Of a DNA stretch of 64,000 nucleotides, positions 11,495 through 23,817 are shown piece by piece. The notes under the pieces are model-generated. The model made no database searches. It saw nothing but the letters and a program-made list of their open reading frames with translations, and was not told where the DNA came from. How positions within the stretch are numbered: position 1 is the stretch's first letter; the number at the start of each line of letters is the position of its first letter. This DNA is from Microdon myrmicae (taxonomy: Eukaryota > Arthropoda > Insecta > Diptera > Syrphidae). A program made the position numbers and the translations under genes. Location of the stretch: assembly GCA_963931805.1 (NCBI GenBank), contig OZ007497.1:63298211-63362210 (forward strand), read 5' to 3'.

Positions 11495-11650
11495 AATTAT
11501 TGTACCCCGAAAAGCAAACACAAAACCACAATGTACAATTTAGAGTGCTTGTGAAGAGGCAGTAAGTAACTATAAAAAGAATAAATGTAAATACTAAAGT
11601 GAAGTAAAAACTTTAATTTTTTTTTGGAAAATAAATACGTACTTAAAAAA
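11495..11650 (+). repeat. Jockey-like 3'-UTR fragment
   Basis: Matches the 3' UTR of the Jockey-like element at 21918-22099. AAATTATTGTAC is followed by CCGAAA, AATTTAGAGTGCT, AGGCAGTAAGTAA, AATAAATACG and a terminal A-run. Only the end of the element is present, as expected from abortive reverse transcription. Confidence 0.65.
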
Positions 11651-11859
11651 GTCTTATGTTACTGTTGTAATGTTTTTATTTACCACTTACTTTATTTACC
11701 ACACACTTAGTATTCTTTTGTAAATAGAAGGTCAGGTTTGCTATTTAATGCACCGAGAAGAAACAGTAAACTTCACCTTATTGTTTTAAAACTTTAGTCA
11801 TAAGCACTTTATTATACTCAATAAATAGTCATTGTCACCTATTGTTACAAACATTTTAG

Positions 11860-11985
11860 CATTTAATTATAGTCACGTTTACATTATTATTTGGAGATTT
11901 ATTAGTTAGCACTTAATTATAGTCATATTTACTATCCACATTATTATTTCTACATTTATTAGGTAGCACTTAATTATTTTCAAAT
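11860..11985. repeat. Imperfect tandem repeat, about 60-70 bp unit
   Basis: AGCACTTAATTATAGTCA-like and ATTATTATTT...ATTTATTAG segments recur about three times with indels. No coding function is seen. Confidence 0.4.
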
Positions 11986-12626
11986 TTTAGTAATCTCACT
12001 TATAATTACAAATCTTTAAATAGGAACTCTCCTTAAATTACAACACCGGGAAATCGAACACTTACTTTCCTTTATCAGCCACTTAAACCACCGACACTTT
12101 GGCGTACGCGAACTCTTTCCTCAACCGTCTCGGTTAATCGTTTTCAACCAACCCTAAAAACCCATCTTACGTCCGTTCTGGACTTGACACAAAACACAAC
12201 TCTCGTTCTTTTCCGTTTTTTCATCGGACGGAAACTTTTCTTATCCTGCAGATAAAGGATTTTCCTTTCATTGTCTTTCCCAAATTTGGGATCGAAAAGG
12301 GGAAACACAAAAGAACAATCAACAAAGGATCTTGCCGAAGAGCATGTACGATCCTTTGTGTCGGTCGGCGATAAACGTATATGTAGTTCGTTTTATGGCG
12401 CGAGTTGTTTGTTTTAACTTCGTTTGGTTAAAACGGAAAACGACGCTGATTCTCTTAATGGTTTTGGGTAACCATATTTCCAGATGATCATAAAATTGCT
12501 GGCGCGCATTTTATGATTCTCGATGATTTTGTTTGAAGAAAGACATCTGCTCCGCACATTTGGATCTTAGGGGATTTTTATGGCGAACCTGTGGTTCGAT
12601 TATCCTATCTAAGTTTTCAATGTGAG

Positions 12627-12698
12627 CAAATTGAACGTTTAGTTCAATTTGTTTGAAATTGCATTGATTAGAGCAAATTGAACGTTTAGTTCAATTTG
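12627..12698. repeat. Tandemly duplicated perfect hairpin
   Basis: CAAATTGAAC, loop GTTTA, GTTCAATTTG at 12627-12651 is repeated exactly at 12674-12698 (period 47). Each copy is a 10-bp perfect stem. The function is unknown, and it sits 36 bp before a SINE insertion. Confidence 0.8.
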
Positions 12699-12734
12699 TT
12701 TGGTATTGCATTAATTAATGGTATTGCATTTGAT

Positions 12735-12933
12735 AGTATAGTGGTTAGTATACCCGCCTGTCACGTGGGAGACCGGCGTTCGATTCCCCGTCGGGGAGCC
12801 TCTGGCGCAAGACTAATGACCTTGCCCGGAAAAAAACAAATCATTATGGAAAATTTAACAAGCCTCAGGACTTGCTAAATAAGGCCAAGACCGGATCCGG
12901 GTTGTAGTGCCGATGATGATGATGATGATGATG
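12735..12933 (+). mobile_element. tRNA-Asp-derived SINE
   Basis: tRNA-Asp-like head starting AGTATAGTGGTTAGTATACC with GTC at the anticodon, then the shared body, then a (GAT)n tail. Flanked by a perfect 12-bp duplication, ATTGCATTTGAT, at 12723-12734 and 12934-12945. The first few bases of the tRNA-like head overlap the duplication or are missing. Confidence 0.9.
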
Positions 12934-12945
12934 ATTGCATTTGAT

Positions 12946-15900
12946 GCATGGGGTAATGCTATGGCTTGGGGAGTGTCGCATCCTTTAAGTGGATGTTATT
13001 GGCGTGTATCGCAATTAGTGGTGGAGATTGGCTCCAAAGGAATAAGTATTATGGGATGGGTGGTTGTGGCCGTAACACTGTTTTCACACTGGTGTCTTAT
13101 TGCAGTTTATTTTTTTTGTATTTTCTCTTTCAGTGAGTCTGTGGAACGCTCTGGTGGGAGTTTTACTTGTAGTACCAGTTTTTCTTTTGCTGTCCTTTGA
13201 ACTTCATTCACATTCCGCATTCATAAAGTTCAGGCTTGGTCTGCGTCACCGTGACTGGGCTCTCGAATAGCATCGATGGACGTCTTTTTTCCCGTTTTAC
13301 TCGGTGTGGAACGGCGTGTAACATTGTCTCCTTTCTGTCCTTATATACTATTTTCGCTTTATTTTCTTGCGTAATTTTTCCATAATGATTCTCACACATT
13401 GTGAATTTGCTCACAAAATAAATGCGCCTAATGTAGTCGAACTTCAAAGATCTTTCACATTTGTAGAAAATTTAGGCGAATTTGGTGGATAAATGTATAC
13501 ATTCCCAAATTTTTAGGTGGTATAAAATTTGGCAGCCGTAAAAGAGGCGACACCATCATAAGGGGCTATTACGACCAAGTTCAATGACGTACATTTTTCG
13601 CCTGCAAAATTTATTTGCACAGTGCGATAAATCCATGAACAATAATAAAATCACACAATAAAACACCATTGTCTGAGTGGCTATGACAAAGATCGTGTAA
13701 AAATCCAGCTTACTTTTATCTGCTCATATTGTTCGGTCCAAATGGATAACGTGACGGCTTACCGATAATAAATATCTCCCATGGCCAAAGGTGAAGTTCA
13801 GGGGATTAGTTTCCATTTACGCAATGGTCTTCGGGTAATCTGCTGTTCTACTCGAATGCTCGTCTAAAGAAGCAATGTGTATTTCAAAGCATGTCTCATA
13901 TTGTTGATTAAGCTTTCTTATAGCCATACACAAATATGACATCTCATTAAAACCCCACGCACAAACCGTCCTTTCTGTAGATGTCAGTATTAGTGTTCAA
14001 TGCCAAGTAATATGCGTTTGATGTAGTGCTGCACCTTAAAGCAGTGTAAGGTCTACATATTTGATTCAGTAGATACTTTTATAGTTTAAATCTAACGTGT
14101 CTAGAAATATCCCCATATAATAGCCTTAAGCTTGTAAAATGCCTCTTATCAAATACCCCAATGCTCCTCTCTATTTCTGTCCTACTAGGAAAACTCTTGA
14201 AGTATCTATCAAAGAATTATATTCCATCCAAAAATGGAAGACGATTGGCCATTTTCGTCACTACTTGGGGTTCGGGGGAGACCACCGAACATTTTTGGTA
14301 CTTCTTTTTCACATTACTGAAAGCCTCAGAAGCTGTGAAAAAAGTCGTGATTACGTACGAAGAGACAAATGGCTTCAGCGCGTGCTTTAATATATTTGCC
14401 AGGACTTTGCCGTACTTCTGATTTAGCCGATGCTCTCTTTTTTGTGGTGTAGTTGAAGCGTGCTATGTTGCCAGCAAATATCCTTTGTGGCTTTCGATTT
14501 GCGACCACGTTATGTCAAGTTGAATATGCTTACCTGGGTTACCTTGGATCTGACACGTATTGTAGAGAAAACTGTGTGCTGTGGCAGAAGAGTAAAAAGC
14601 ATTGACGGTGAGAGTGGGGAATGGAGCACAAAGTACAGTACGAATGATCGCGATCCAAATTGGCGCCAGCAACTTCATTATTATGGACGGCCTTGTCCAT
14701 TTATATCTGATTAATGGCACCTTGGGTCTGTGGACAACAGCATACATTGATTTTCCCATATTCGTCCTTGCGTACAATTCATCACATTCAGTAAAAGTCT
14801 TTTGCCTATGTGATATCAACGTCAGAAGACGAGTATGTACACAATATATCTTTGAATATATGTCGCACTTACTTGCGATTGGGGTGGGTGGCTTAGAGTA
14901 TGTAGGCAGTTACATTTATCCTCTCTTCAGTAAGACACATTTCAATATTTCCTCTTAGCAGCTGCGGATTTTATTGAGTATAAATGATTAATAGGATTGA
15001 GGATTTGTGTGAAAGATACTTTTTTTTTTAGCCACGTGGCAATACTCATATGTCTGTTCCCACATATCCTGATAAAACGAAGACAACATATCATCACATT
15101 TTAAGATGAAAGACACTTTTTAGGAAATCATATTTTGTTGCTATTATTTCAACCTTCTGATGTCATCTAGGCTTCTATACAAATGATCCTACGTAATGAA
15201 AGGAACAAAACAAAACACTCAGCTAAACGTCAATACAGAGTTGTGAAGGACGGCTTTTTTTGGATTTTGAAAAAGCCGTATTTCAAATTAATAATTTATT
15301 GGAATTGAGATTCCACTCTCCGGCGTATTGTACTGTATTGTATTCTATTTATTGTTCCGACACAGTGTCACTTTAAATTTGTATTTCTGCGTTCAATAAA
15401 CCACTTAGTTACTAACATTTTAACAGTTTCCCGCTTGATATTAAATATTTTACAACACATTAAAATTAGAATTTTCAAAATTCAAATTGAGCTTTGAGTT
15501 TAGTATTCCTGTTAGCATGCGCTTTAAAATAAAAAGGATTACAAAAGAATTATGAGCAACTTTTTTCTTAAGCGGGGGTAAACATTTTTTCCATATAATG
15601 AAGGTTTTGCACAACAATTCTGCCGGTCGAATCTATGTAGTGCAATATTATGGTGCAATGTACCTAACTTAGTTCACAACTGAATTCTCTAAAGTCCACA
15701 AATGGTATAAAAAACAAATGTGCGGTCATTGTATTTTCAATCGTAGTTTAAAAAAAGGGATGTGAAAAAGAAGTACAGTGTGGAAGAATAGAAAACAAAT
15801 AAGTATACCCATGAAAATTTATTAAAATAACTAAACACAACTGTCCCAATTGAGGCGTGGCTGTAAACTAACAAATACGATTTCTCTTACGACTGCTGTT

Positions 15901-16450
15901 CGTACCGTATTTTTGTTAAGATATTAGATTGGGCTTGGGCTTTGTTTGTGTAAGCGTATTGAGTTTTTATTGAATATAATCTGAAAGTAGGAACAGTCAC
16001 TGGTGAAAATGATCGTTAAATATAACGCACACGCGGATCGTCGCACGACATTGAAAAAACAAAATAGGGTAATAATAATATAATTGCAATTATTAGCAGC
16101 TTAAATCGATGGGAAAAGAATGCACAAGTCGATTTACAAAAGAATGCACAAGTCTAAATTTTACATAAGTAGAATGGTGTAAAATGCAAAGAGTGTTTGC
16201 GAAAATAGTACTTAAAACATTTTCAATCGACAAAAAGAGGGTCGTAAAAATAAAACAACAATGTGATTTTCATGAAATATGAGCAAAACGTTTTGACAAC
16301 AGCAAGAATATGCGATGAATATTGAGTTATTCAGAAAATAAGCATACACATTTTTTTTTATTCTTTATTTTACAATACTCCCAGGAGAAACAAACTTGTA
16401 GCGAGTCAGAGTTTCGAGATGGCATTAAAAAAGTGTTGGCGTTCCCCTAG
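12946..16450. other. Long stretch without recognised genes
   Basis: Several 60-120-codon open frames occur (14161-14421, 14463-14819 on minus, 14602-14958), but none has a motif I can name and they overlap one another on both strands. I could not place this 3.5 kb in any element family. Confidence 0.35.
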
Positions 16451-16464
16451 AACAGTTGCAGGTT

Positions 16465-16909
16465 CATAACTCAGCTAACGTTCGAAGGATACGGATCGTT
16501 CTATCGTTCTATCCCGCGTCTTTCTAGTGTGTGCACCTGTGTGTGAAAGTGTGGCCGTCACTGAGAACGGCTGTATAGTCATTGAACTCGTAGCCAAAGT
16601 GTTGTGCAAGGTGCACATAAAAGATAAAATAAATATTAATTAAACCCAAAAATAGGGTGTAACTTGAATAAAACGACAATGCGCCAAGTGCTTGTCTAAA
16701 ACTCTCGTTGAAAACATTCGTTCGCCGGTCGTCCACACAAATTTACAATATTGTCGCGTACACGTGTGTGCTGACGTGTCTACCGCTGTGTATATACCGA
16801 ACGGCCAATAAAAAACTGTGCGTGTGTTAATGTGTATGCGTGTGAAAGCAGATGTTCTCTGCATGCTGCTTCACAAATAAAACAATTAAATTAACAGTCG
16901 AAACAAATA
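16465..16909 (+). promoter_or_regulatory. 5' UTR / internal promoter region of the Jockey-like element
   Basis: The 445 bp between the left duplication and the ORF1 ATG hold the element's own start. Jockey-type LINEs are transcribed from an internal RNA polymerase II promoter at their first bases (established for the family); here the sequence starts CATAACTCAG. No TATA box is evident. GTGTG-rich stretches occur at 16530-16560 and 16760-16850. Confidence 0.5.
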
Positions 16910-18434
16910 ATGGAAAAAAGAAAAGTAATGCTAAAAGTAATTTCAAAGAGGAGGCCCAAAGCCCAGCCAAACCTCCTTGCCAAACGGCATAAAGCTAACC
17001 CAACCAACAAAGAAAAAACTCGCAGAGAAGGAATGACCACTACTGACAAGCCACATTATTCCGGAGAAGGGAATAAATTTAAAGAACTGGAAACTGAAGA
17101 CCACAAAACCAGCAATACTGAAATGAGTGACAAAGATGCCGAACGTGCTGAATTTATTGCGGAGCTATACAAAAAGAAAGAGGAGCTCTCCAAAAAGAAG
17201 AACGATTTGGATCGACAAATCAAAGAAGCCTTATCGGAAAGCAATATTCAACAGCAAGAGGAGAAACAACGACAGCAGCAGAAGCAACAGCAACAGCAGC
17301 AGCAACAACTGCTGGAAAAACAACAAACAGCAGCCAGTAAGAAGGAGAAAGTGCATCCCATCATAGTCAGTTTTATGAAAGCTAAGGACCTAATTAAATT
17401 GGGTATGTTAACATGTAGAAATTTTAAAACGAAGAATTTAAATAATAATAAAATAAGTTTTTTATGTGATAGTTTAGATGATTATCATAAAATTAAACCT
17501 GCTCTAAGGGAAGCAAGTAGTGAGTACTTCACGTACACACCTAAATCGGAGAAAACTATCTCCATGTTACTTAAAGGAGTTGATCCTTCTTTTTCCTCGG
17601 AAGAACTCCTCTCAGAACTACAAACTGTCGAAAATGACAGTTTAAAATTCATTGATGTGAAGCCATTCTCCACTTCTCTCTCCCGAAGTCGCAACCGCAA
17701 GTTGCCGTTCTTCATTGTCTCCTTAAGTCCCAACAGCAAAGTCTTAGGAATATTAAAGTTATTTTCCACCAAACAGTAATTTGGGAAAAAATACGGAAGG
17801 CTGACCGTGTGTTGCAGTGCATGCGGTGCCAACGATTCGGCCACGTTGCATCTAACTGTTGTATGGAATTTAGATGTGTAAAGTGCCAAAACAATCATAC
17901 CGTAGGAGAATGCCCCTTAGGTAAAGAACAGGTTCAGGATAGAAGCAAACTATCTTGCGTCCTGTGCAAAAATACAGGTCACCCGGCCAACTTTAGAGGT
18001 TGTCCGAAATTCCAACAACTAAAAGCCAAGTTGGAATTTAAAAAAAAAAACAACTTGAAGAAGAGAAACGAATGAAGGTTCGTTCTTATAATAACTTCGT
18101 TGCACCTAGTGCTACGCTCAAATTGCCGGTAGTCCATTAAACTCAAACTTCGCAGCACAGGGAAGTAATATCACAAAACCTTCCGCACCTAGCATATCAT
18201 TTTCTCAAATGGCTAGTAATCCAATTAATACAACGGCGGCGGAACTTTCAAGCAACGTCATAAAAGCGCCCGCTCCAGAGGCAAATTCAGATATAAGAGC
18301 AATCCTGTTAGCCATATAAGGACAGATTGCTGGATTTGAAAAAAAACTGACTGAACAAGCGGCCCGAATAGATATTATTTATTCGTCCTTGTTCTCAGAC
18401 AACCCAATATACCACAATGAACTATCCATCTAAT
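16910..18434 (+). pseudogene. Jockey-like ORF1 (nucleic-acid-binding, Gag-like), frameshifted
   Basis: A 289-codon frame from the ATG at 16910 has a basic N-terminus, a charged helical stretch (residues 75-110), and a Gln-rich tract from CAG/CAA repeats at 17271-17320. A region around residues 150-285 resembles the domain preceding the zinc knuckles in Jockey ORF1. The frame breaks near 17780 and resumes in the next one. Cysteine-rich knuckles follow: CMRCQRFGHVASNC (CX2CX4HX4C), then CVKCQNNHTVGEC, then CVLCKNTGHPANFRGC (about 17815-18005). The frame stops at 18075. A degraded C-terminus with ILLAI-stop-GQIAGFEKK reaches 18434, overlapping the ORF2 start. In the family this protein binds element RNA and aids nuclear delivery. 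Confidence 0.85.
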
Positions 18435-21400
18435 TTAACACTAAGAATTATTGCTGTGAATGTGAATTCACTAATCCACGTGGCAAGAAGGGATAATCTA
18501 GGTAACCTGCTTGAAGCCGAATGCCCCGATGTGCTTCTAGCTAGCGAAACCAAGCTAAACCAGAGGCACAAATTGGGCTACAAAAACTATAAAGTCATTA
18601 GACGAGATCGTCCACACGCCACACAAGGTGGTGGAGTTGCTATCTTAATTAAGAAAGGCCTTCACCACAAGGTCGTTTACAGCACAGCTGTACACAAATT
18701 TCAGCTGCTGGAAGCTTGCATTATAGATATACCTTTGAAAAGTCAAAGGCATCTGTACGTGGTATCCGTGTATGCACCTGAAGCTCCTCAGTGTTCGCAA
18801 TTTATCAGCGAAATGGATATCCCTTTTCGTAATCTCAAGTTAGACTCGGAAAACAATTATTTTGTTCTGGCGGGAGATTTCAACTCCAAACACAGTGCTT
18901 GGGGTGATATCACGCCGAACACAAGAGGTAATGCACTGTTCAACTGGTGGCAAACAAATGCAACAGAATATAAACTAGATTTGTACGCTACAACTACACC
19001 ATCTTATCCAAGAGGAAACTCCTTTTTGGACTTACTTATGATTGACGACAGACTACAATTATTAGGCACGGACCTAAATACTCGAAATTGCCTTCGCACA
19101 ATCGGGTATGATAGTGACCATTACGGCCTCGGCGCCGTTTTACATGTTCCAAACGAACATGCAATACTTGAGCAGTACGACCAGATACATTCGTTCGTTT
19201 TCCGAAAAGCACACTGGTCGCGCTTTGATCGCATAATAAAAAGAGAGCTATGCTCTAATGGCATAGACCCTCCAACTAATAGGAACCTTCGAAATGAGGA
19301 AATAGATCATTATCTCTCAACGATGGACAACATTGTCATCAAAACAATGCACCGTTCCATTCCAAAAGCGGCGCACATGGAGGAGAATTTTAATAGATAT
19401 AGAAACTCAACTATTGACGCCCTCTATAGACAAAAAAGCGCTCTGCTCTCCCAGCTCAAACTGCTCTACAGACAGTTCAGCGATCCTTATAGCCAAGAAA
19501 TAAAGACAATTAAGTCATTGATTAAAAACGTTCAAAAGCTGATCCGTGACAACTACAGATCAGTAATTAATGAAGAATGGAAACGTAAAATTCTCTCCAT
19601 TAAAACCAGTGGTGGGAATATGTTTCCGCAAATAAATAAAGTATTTAGAAGAATAGATCATAATGACATTCCCTGCCTTCGAGTCCCGAAAACTCCCGAG
19701 AATTGTCAAATATTGCTGAACGCAGGACTCACCCCGGAACACATCAACTCCAACGAAGAACTAATAGTAGTCGAGGATCCGCAAGAGAAAGCGAACTCCA
19801 TTAGCGCCTGTTTCGAGGCAGTACACAAAGTGAATGAATCCATTCATTCTAACCTCGATATCGAAAACAGAGCTATCCAAAACCATATTTCGCTGCACAA
19901 TGAACGGCAAAGTTGGCATTCCGAAAACAAAAGTTTCACCACCTTCAGTGAAAACAATAGAGCGGATGCGCCGCTTAGAAATTTGCACACAAATATATTT
20001 GTGAATAAGAATGAACTCATGGACATCCTAAGATCCATTAAAAACAAGAAATCCTCTGGAACAGATGGTATTCCGAATACAGTTCTTAAACATCTGCCTC
20101 CGGAAGCGGTGAAAATTTACACTACCTTGTTCAATAACGCTCTAAATAATGTATACTTTCCAAGACGTTGGAAAATAGCAGTAGTCCATCCCATCCCCAA
20201 AAAGGGCAAGGACAGGAGCAATCCCGCTAACCTTCGCTCGATTAGTCTGCTTCCAAATATTAGCAAAATATTCGAGAAAATCATAAATAAGGCATTGATA
20301 AACTGGTGTGATGAAAACGACATCATTCCGAACAACCAGTTTGGCTTTAGAGCGGGCCACGACACAGTTCATGCAGCTACAAAACTTGTTTCCGATATAC
20401 AGTGGAACAAGGCAAAACGACAATGCACAGGCGTATGTTTGGTTGACTTTGAAAAGGCCTTCGATACCGTATGGTTAGAAGGACTTGTATATAAGCTATC
20501 AAATCTAGGTTTGCCCGAATATCTGTTATACATCATTTACGATATGATAATGGATAAGCAATTTGTGGTAAAATGTGGGGACAAAATCTCCAGGGAGCCG
20601 TGAATTCTCCCGTTCTCTTCAATATTTATACTAGTGATCTAGTTGGGTCTCTTAATCATGCTATTGCATACGCCGACGATATTGTAGTGTACAGATCAGA
20701 AAAAAATATCGATGCCATTAACAGACTTCTTCAAGAAGACTTCAATAAAATCAAACGCTTTTGTGACGATTGGAAATTGAAAATTAACTTCCAAAAAACA
20801 GAAACCATCCTTTTCAGAACACCTCTCTCTACAGCTTCAAGAGATACAAGGCATAATTGGAAACACTTTTCCATTGTAGGAAGCAATAATCTTCCGCTGC
20901 AAATGAAAACTGTTGTCAGGTAGCTTGGTATCTGGATGGACCAATACCTATACTTTGATAAGCACATAGCAGCTGCCCTCTCCGCAGCTAAAAGTGCATA
21001 TGCAATGACAAGAAGTCTGTTTCGAAATAGTCTCCTAGATCACAAAGTTAAAATAATTTCCTATTCAGCATTTATTCGTCCAATATTAGTGTATGGTTGC
21101 CCGGTATGGTTCAACGTTTCCCCATCCTACATGGAAAAGTTTCGCATGTTCGAGAGGCAGTGCTTGCGTTCCTGCCTCGGGTTACATAGAACACCTGAGT
21201 CTCAATACAGGAAATTCTATCCTAATAAGACACTGTATGACAAATCAGGACTGAATAGGATAGACAATTTCATTATCAAAATTATTCGTGGTCACACTGC
21301 AAGGGCAATGTGCAGCGAAAATAATCTTATCTCGGGAGCATACTACCCCAATGACATATACCTGGAGAATACATTCCAAAATGGGTTTATCCCACCAGAA

Positions 21401-21628
21401 GCGTTCCCTCTATTGGATAGAAAAGGTCTTATCCAAAACAAGCACGGAGTCCCTATTATTTACCACGCTTTTCGTGGTGCCAGGGACAAACGGATTCTTT
21501 ATAACAGTGATATATCAAATGCTGCAGTTCACTTGCGATTTAGCATGGCAATAGGCGATCGAGATAAATCTATAAATGACCGATCCCATCCCAACTGGTG
21601 GTGGATTGACAATGAAGAAAGGATTTAA
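18417..21628 (+). pseudogene. Jockey-like ORF2: endonuclease and reverse transcriptase
   Basis: The 728-codon open part, 18417-20603, begins with an AP-like endonuclease. It shows NVNSL at residues 15-19, the metal-binding glutamate in SETK (residue 44), AGDFNSKHSAWGD (18870-18905) and YDSDHYG (19108-19128). The RT follows with SSGTDGIPN, NQFGFRAGHDTVHA and LVDFEKAFDTVWLEGL. At about 20575-20603 the frame shifts by one or more bases, perhaps with a small deletion. The next frame then carries GAVNSPVLFNIYTSDL and the catalytic AYADDIVV (about 20667-20690). A single TAG at 20921 interrupts this frame before the C-terminal region (20936-21628). The protein nicks target DNA and copies element RNA. 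It is otherwise of normal length for the family. Confidence 0.9.
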
Positions 21629-22099
21629 TATCCCCAAATATAGTAACATCTTCAGACGCTACGCCTTCCCTTCCCATTCCTCACTTCCCTTTTCATATTT
21701 ATTTATTCCTCCTTTTCATTTCCATTTTTCATTTAGATTCCTTTTCGTTTTAAAATTTCTTTATGTTAACATTTTTTGTTTTTTTGTTATTAATTTTTTT
21801 TATAAACTTTTTTACCTTATATTATTTATAAAAAAAAAAAAAAAAAAACAGAGAGAACTTTGTCTTCTAAAATATTCGGGTAATAGAAAATATATAAAAA
21901 TATAAAAATATAAAAATATTATTGTACGCCGAAAGGCATTACACAAAATTGTATCGTGTAATTTAGAGTGCTCGTGTAGAGTCAGTAAATTATTTTAAGA
22001 ATAAGAAAAGATTGTAAAATAGAATTTAGCATTTTAGTCCTAAGTCAACATTTGTTAAATTATTGTACAATAAATGCGTTATTCAATCAAAAATCAAAA
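21629..22099 (+). other. 3' UTR and tail of the Jockey-like element
   Basis: AT-rich, with T-rich and A-rich runs (A-run about 21831-21848) and a short TATAAAAA repeat at 21893-21919. The conserved segment ATTTAGAGTGCTCGTG is also present at 11543. It ends AATAAATGCGTTATTCAATC then AAAAATCAAAAA. The tail directly abuts the right target-site duplication. Confidence 0.75.
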
Positions 22100-22113
22100 A
22101 ACAGTTGCAGGTT

Positions 22114-22921
22114 GTAACGCATCGGAAACAATCGTGCCAGAAAGGAATTCTCTAGCTTTCCCGATCTGTAACGGAACGAACAGCAAAATGGTGGGATCCG
22201 TCAGATAGGAACTCAAATAAACCGAATTTCGCGGAATATATCACGAATTTACGAGGCACAATTACCGTGATAATATCGGTAAAACAGACAAAGGTCCGCT
22301 ACGCGTGTTTGATGTGGCAGTAACTGCAGCACTGATGTCAGCTCCATATTAGGTGGATCGCCCGTCTCTGGCATTCTTTAGCCAAACTACATGAATGATG
22401 TATGCTCTACCTGATCACGTGCTTCCTCGTCGTTGTACTGTCCAGCCATTTAAGACCAATGTACTTTGATACCACTTTTCTTTATATACTTCTTTTCCTT
22501 CCGCCCGCACTGTGCGCTAAAATTTAAGGGTATTTCAAATCCCTTTTGTGTGTGCGTTAGTGTAAAAAATGCAACGAAATAGGCCGAGGGAATGCTTAGG
22601 AGCAGAACTCTAAACATGGGATCAATATTCGAGAGCGGGCCTAATTTTAGATTTATACAGGAGAGGTTGTGGGTAGTAAAATATGTTTAGGTCTAAAAAG
22701 AAAACTCAATCTTTTAGAGGCGGACTTGGCCATATTCGATAAGTGTTCATATTACGATACTTTCTCACCGATCCTGACGGCGAGCAAAATTATACTTTCC
22801 TTAGATTCAAGAGCGGGCACTCATCTTCATCATTTTAATCATCTGTTGACCCGACGATCCATATTTCCATGTGAACGTTGTATTTTTCATCTTTGTTATA
22901 TTAAAGGCAACGAAATCGGCC
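22114..22921. other. Unassigned pre-insertion sequence
   Basis: Continuation of the DNA into which the Jockey-like element inserted. No gene recognised. Confidence 0.35.
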
Positions 22922-23061
22922 TGTGGGGGTATTTCCGCCTAATTTCGACCGCCAACAGCGTGTCAAACCAACCCACAATTTCAACTTAATTTCGACCGCC
23001 TACAGCGGTCACATTATCCCATATCCCACCGTTCAGCTATTTTACCTGTAAAAGAAAGCAT

Positions 23062-23108
23062 AGCTGAATTCATTATTCTATGCAGATAATGCGGAATTGA
23101 ATTCAGCT
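23062..23108. other. LTR hairpin, family 2
   Basis: AGCTGAATTC (23062-23071) pairs perfectly with GAATTCAGCT (23099-23108), with inner ATTAT/ATAAT pairing. It lies 140 nt from the LTR start. Compared with family 1, two base pairs have changed in a compensatory way. Confidence 0.75.
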
Positions 23109-23817
23109 CCCTTTTGCCATACGGCAACTCCATATCATTAACCCTATGAGATTTCTACCGGAAATCTCAACGTCATATTGGTTAGCAACAACTAGATCTA
23201 ACCAAACGATGCTGTTGCATCATAGTAAAACCGCTGGGGTTATTTCAACGTCTTAGAGTCTGGTTCTCACGTTGATTATTTCCCAAGCATCAGTGGCGTC
23301 CTATTGACTTTCCCCAGACACTCTATTCGCTGGGGATCAATGATCTCTTTTCGCAGGTGAATAGCACCAGCTAAATTTTCCTCTCCTCCATAATTCTGTC
23401 TCCCTACAGTTCAATGCACTCCGAGATCACCACAGGCATCGCATTAGGTCAGTGGAACATCTCGGAGACTGCATTAATACACGCACACTAAGCCAGATCA
23501 ACCCTGTGTTATTGTGCTTTCCTTTTGATTTCTTTATTCTTTCTACGCCCATCGACGTCGAACGAATACGCAAGTACTTATCCACCTCGATGAGCGCGCG
23601 GAATTGAAGGATGCACAAGAGAGCACGATTACCATTGGTTGATCGTTGTGCGAAAGCAGAAAATACCCATCTTCATCCCTAATTCAAGTCAGTCGTTATT
23701 CAGCTACCACAGCGTGTGTACACTGGTGCACACGCTCGGGTCAGAATGCAAAAGAAGTGTTGTCAGACGAATGTAGTGTCCCGTTAGTCAATCGAGAAAG
23801 AGAAACGCGTTGCCCTT

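Larger units (their letters stand above)
16465..22099 (+). mobile_element. Jockey-like LINE, essentially full length
   Basis: A complete non-LTR retrotransposon: 445-bp 5' UTR starting CATAACTCAG, ORF1, overlapping ORF2, and a 3' UTR of about 470 bp ending in an A-rich (ATCAAAA)n-type tail. A 14-bp duplication, AACAGTTGCAGGTT, flanks it at 16451-16464 and 22100-22113. The right copy overlaps the A tail by one base. Gag-like zinc knuckles followed by endonuclease and RT without RNase H fit the Jockey clade. Only a few lesions are visible (frameshift near 17780, disruption of ORF1 after about 18075, frameshift near 20575-20603, TAG at 20921), so the insertion is fairly young but not autonomous. 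Related fragments lie at 11495-11650 and 31017-31560. Confidence 0.92.

Noticed and set aside
12735..12810. tRNA-Asp gene
   Set aside because: The cloverleaf-like head is fused to a SINE body and tail and flanked by a TSD; all copies in the window are SINE parts.
14139..14958. Overlapping 80-120-codon frames on both strands
   Set aside because: No motif recognised, mutual overlap on opposite strands, and no element context.
17056..17244. Minus-strand frame inside the Jockey-like ORF1
   Set aside because: A shadow of the coding strand with composition mirrored from Lys/Glu codons.
22180..22215. TGGTGGGATCCGTCAG as a primer-binding site
   Set aside because: Starts with TGG, but I could not find an LTR end before it or match it to a tRNA with confidence.
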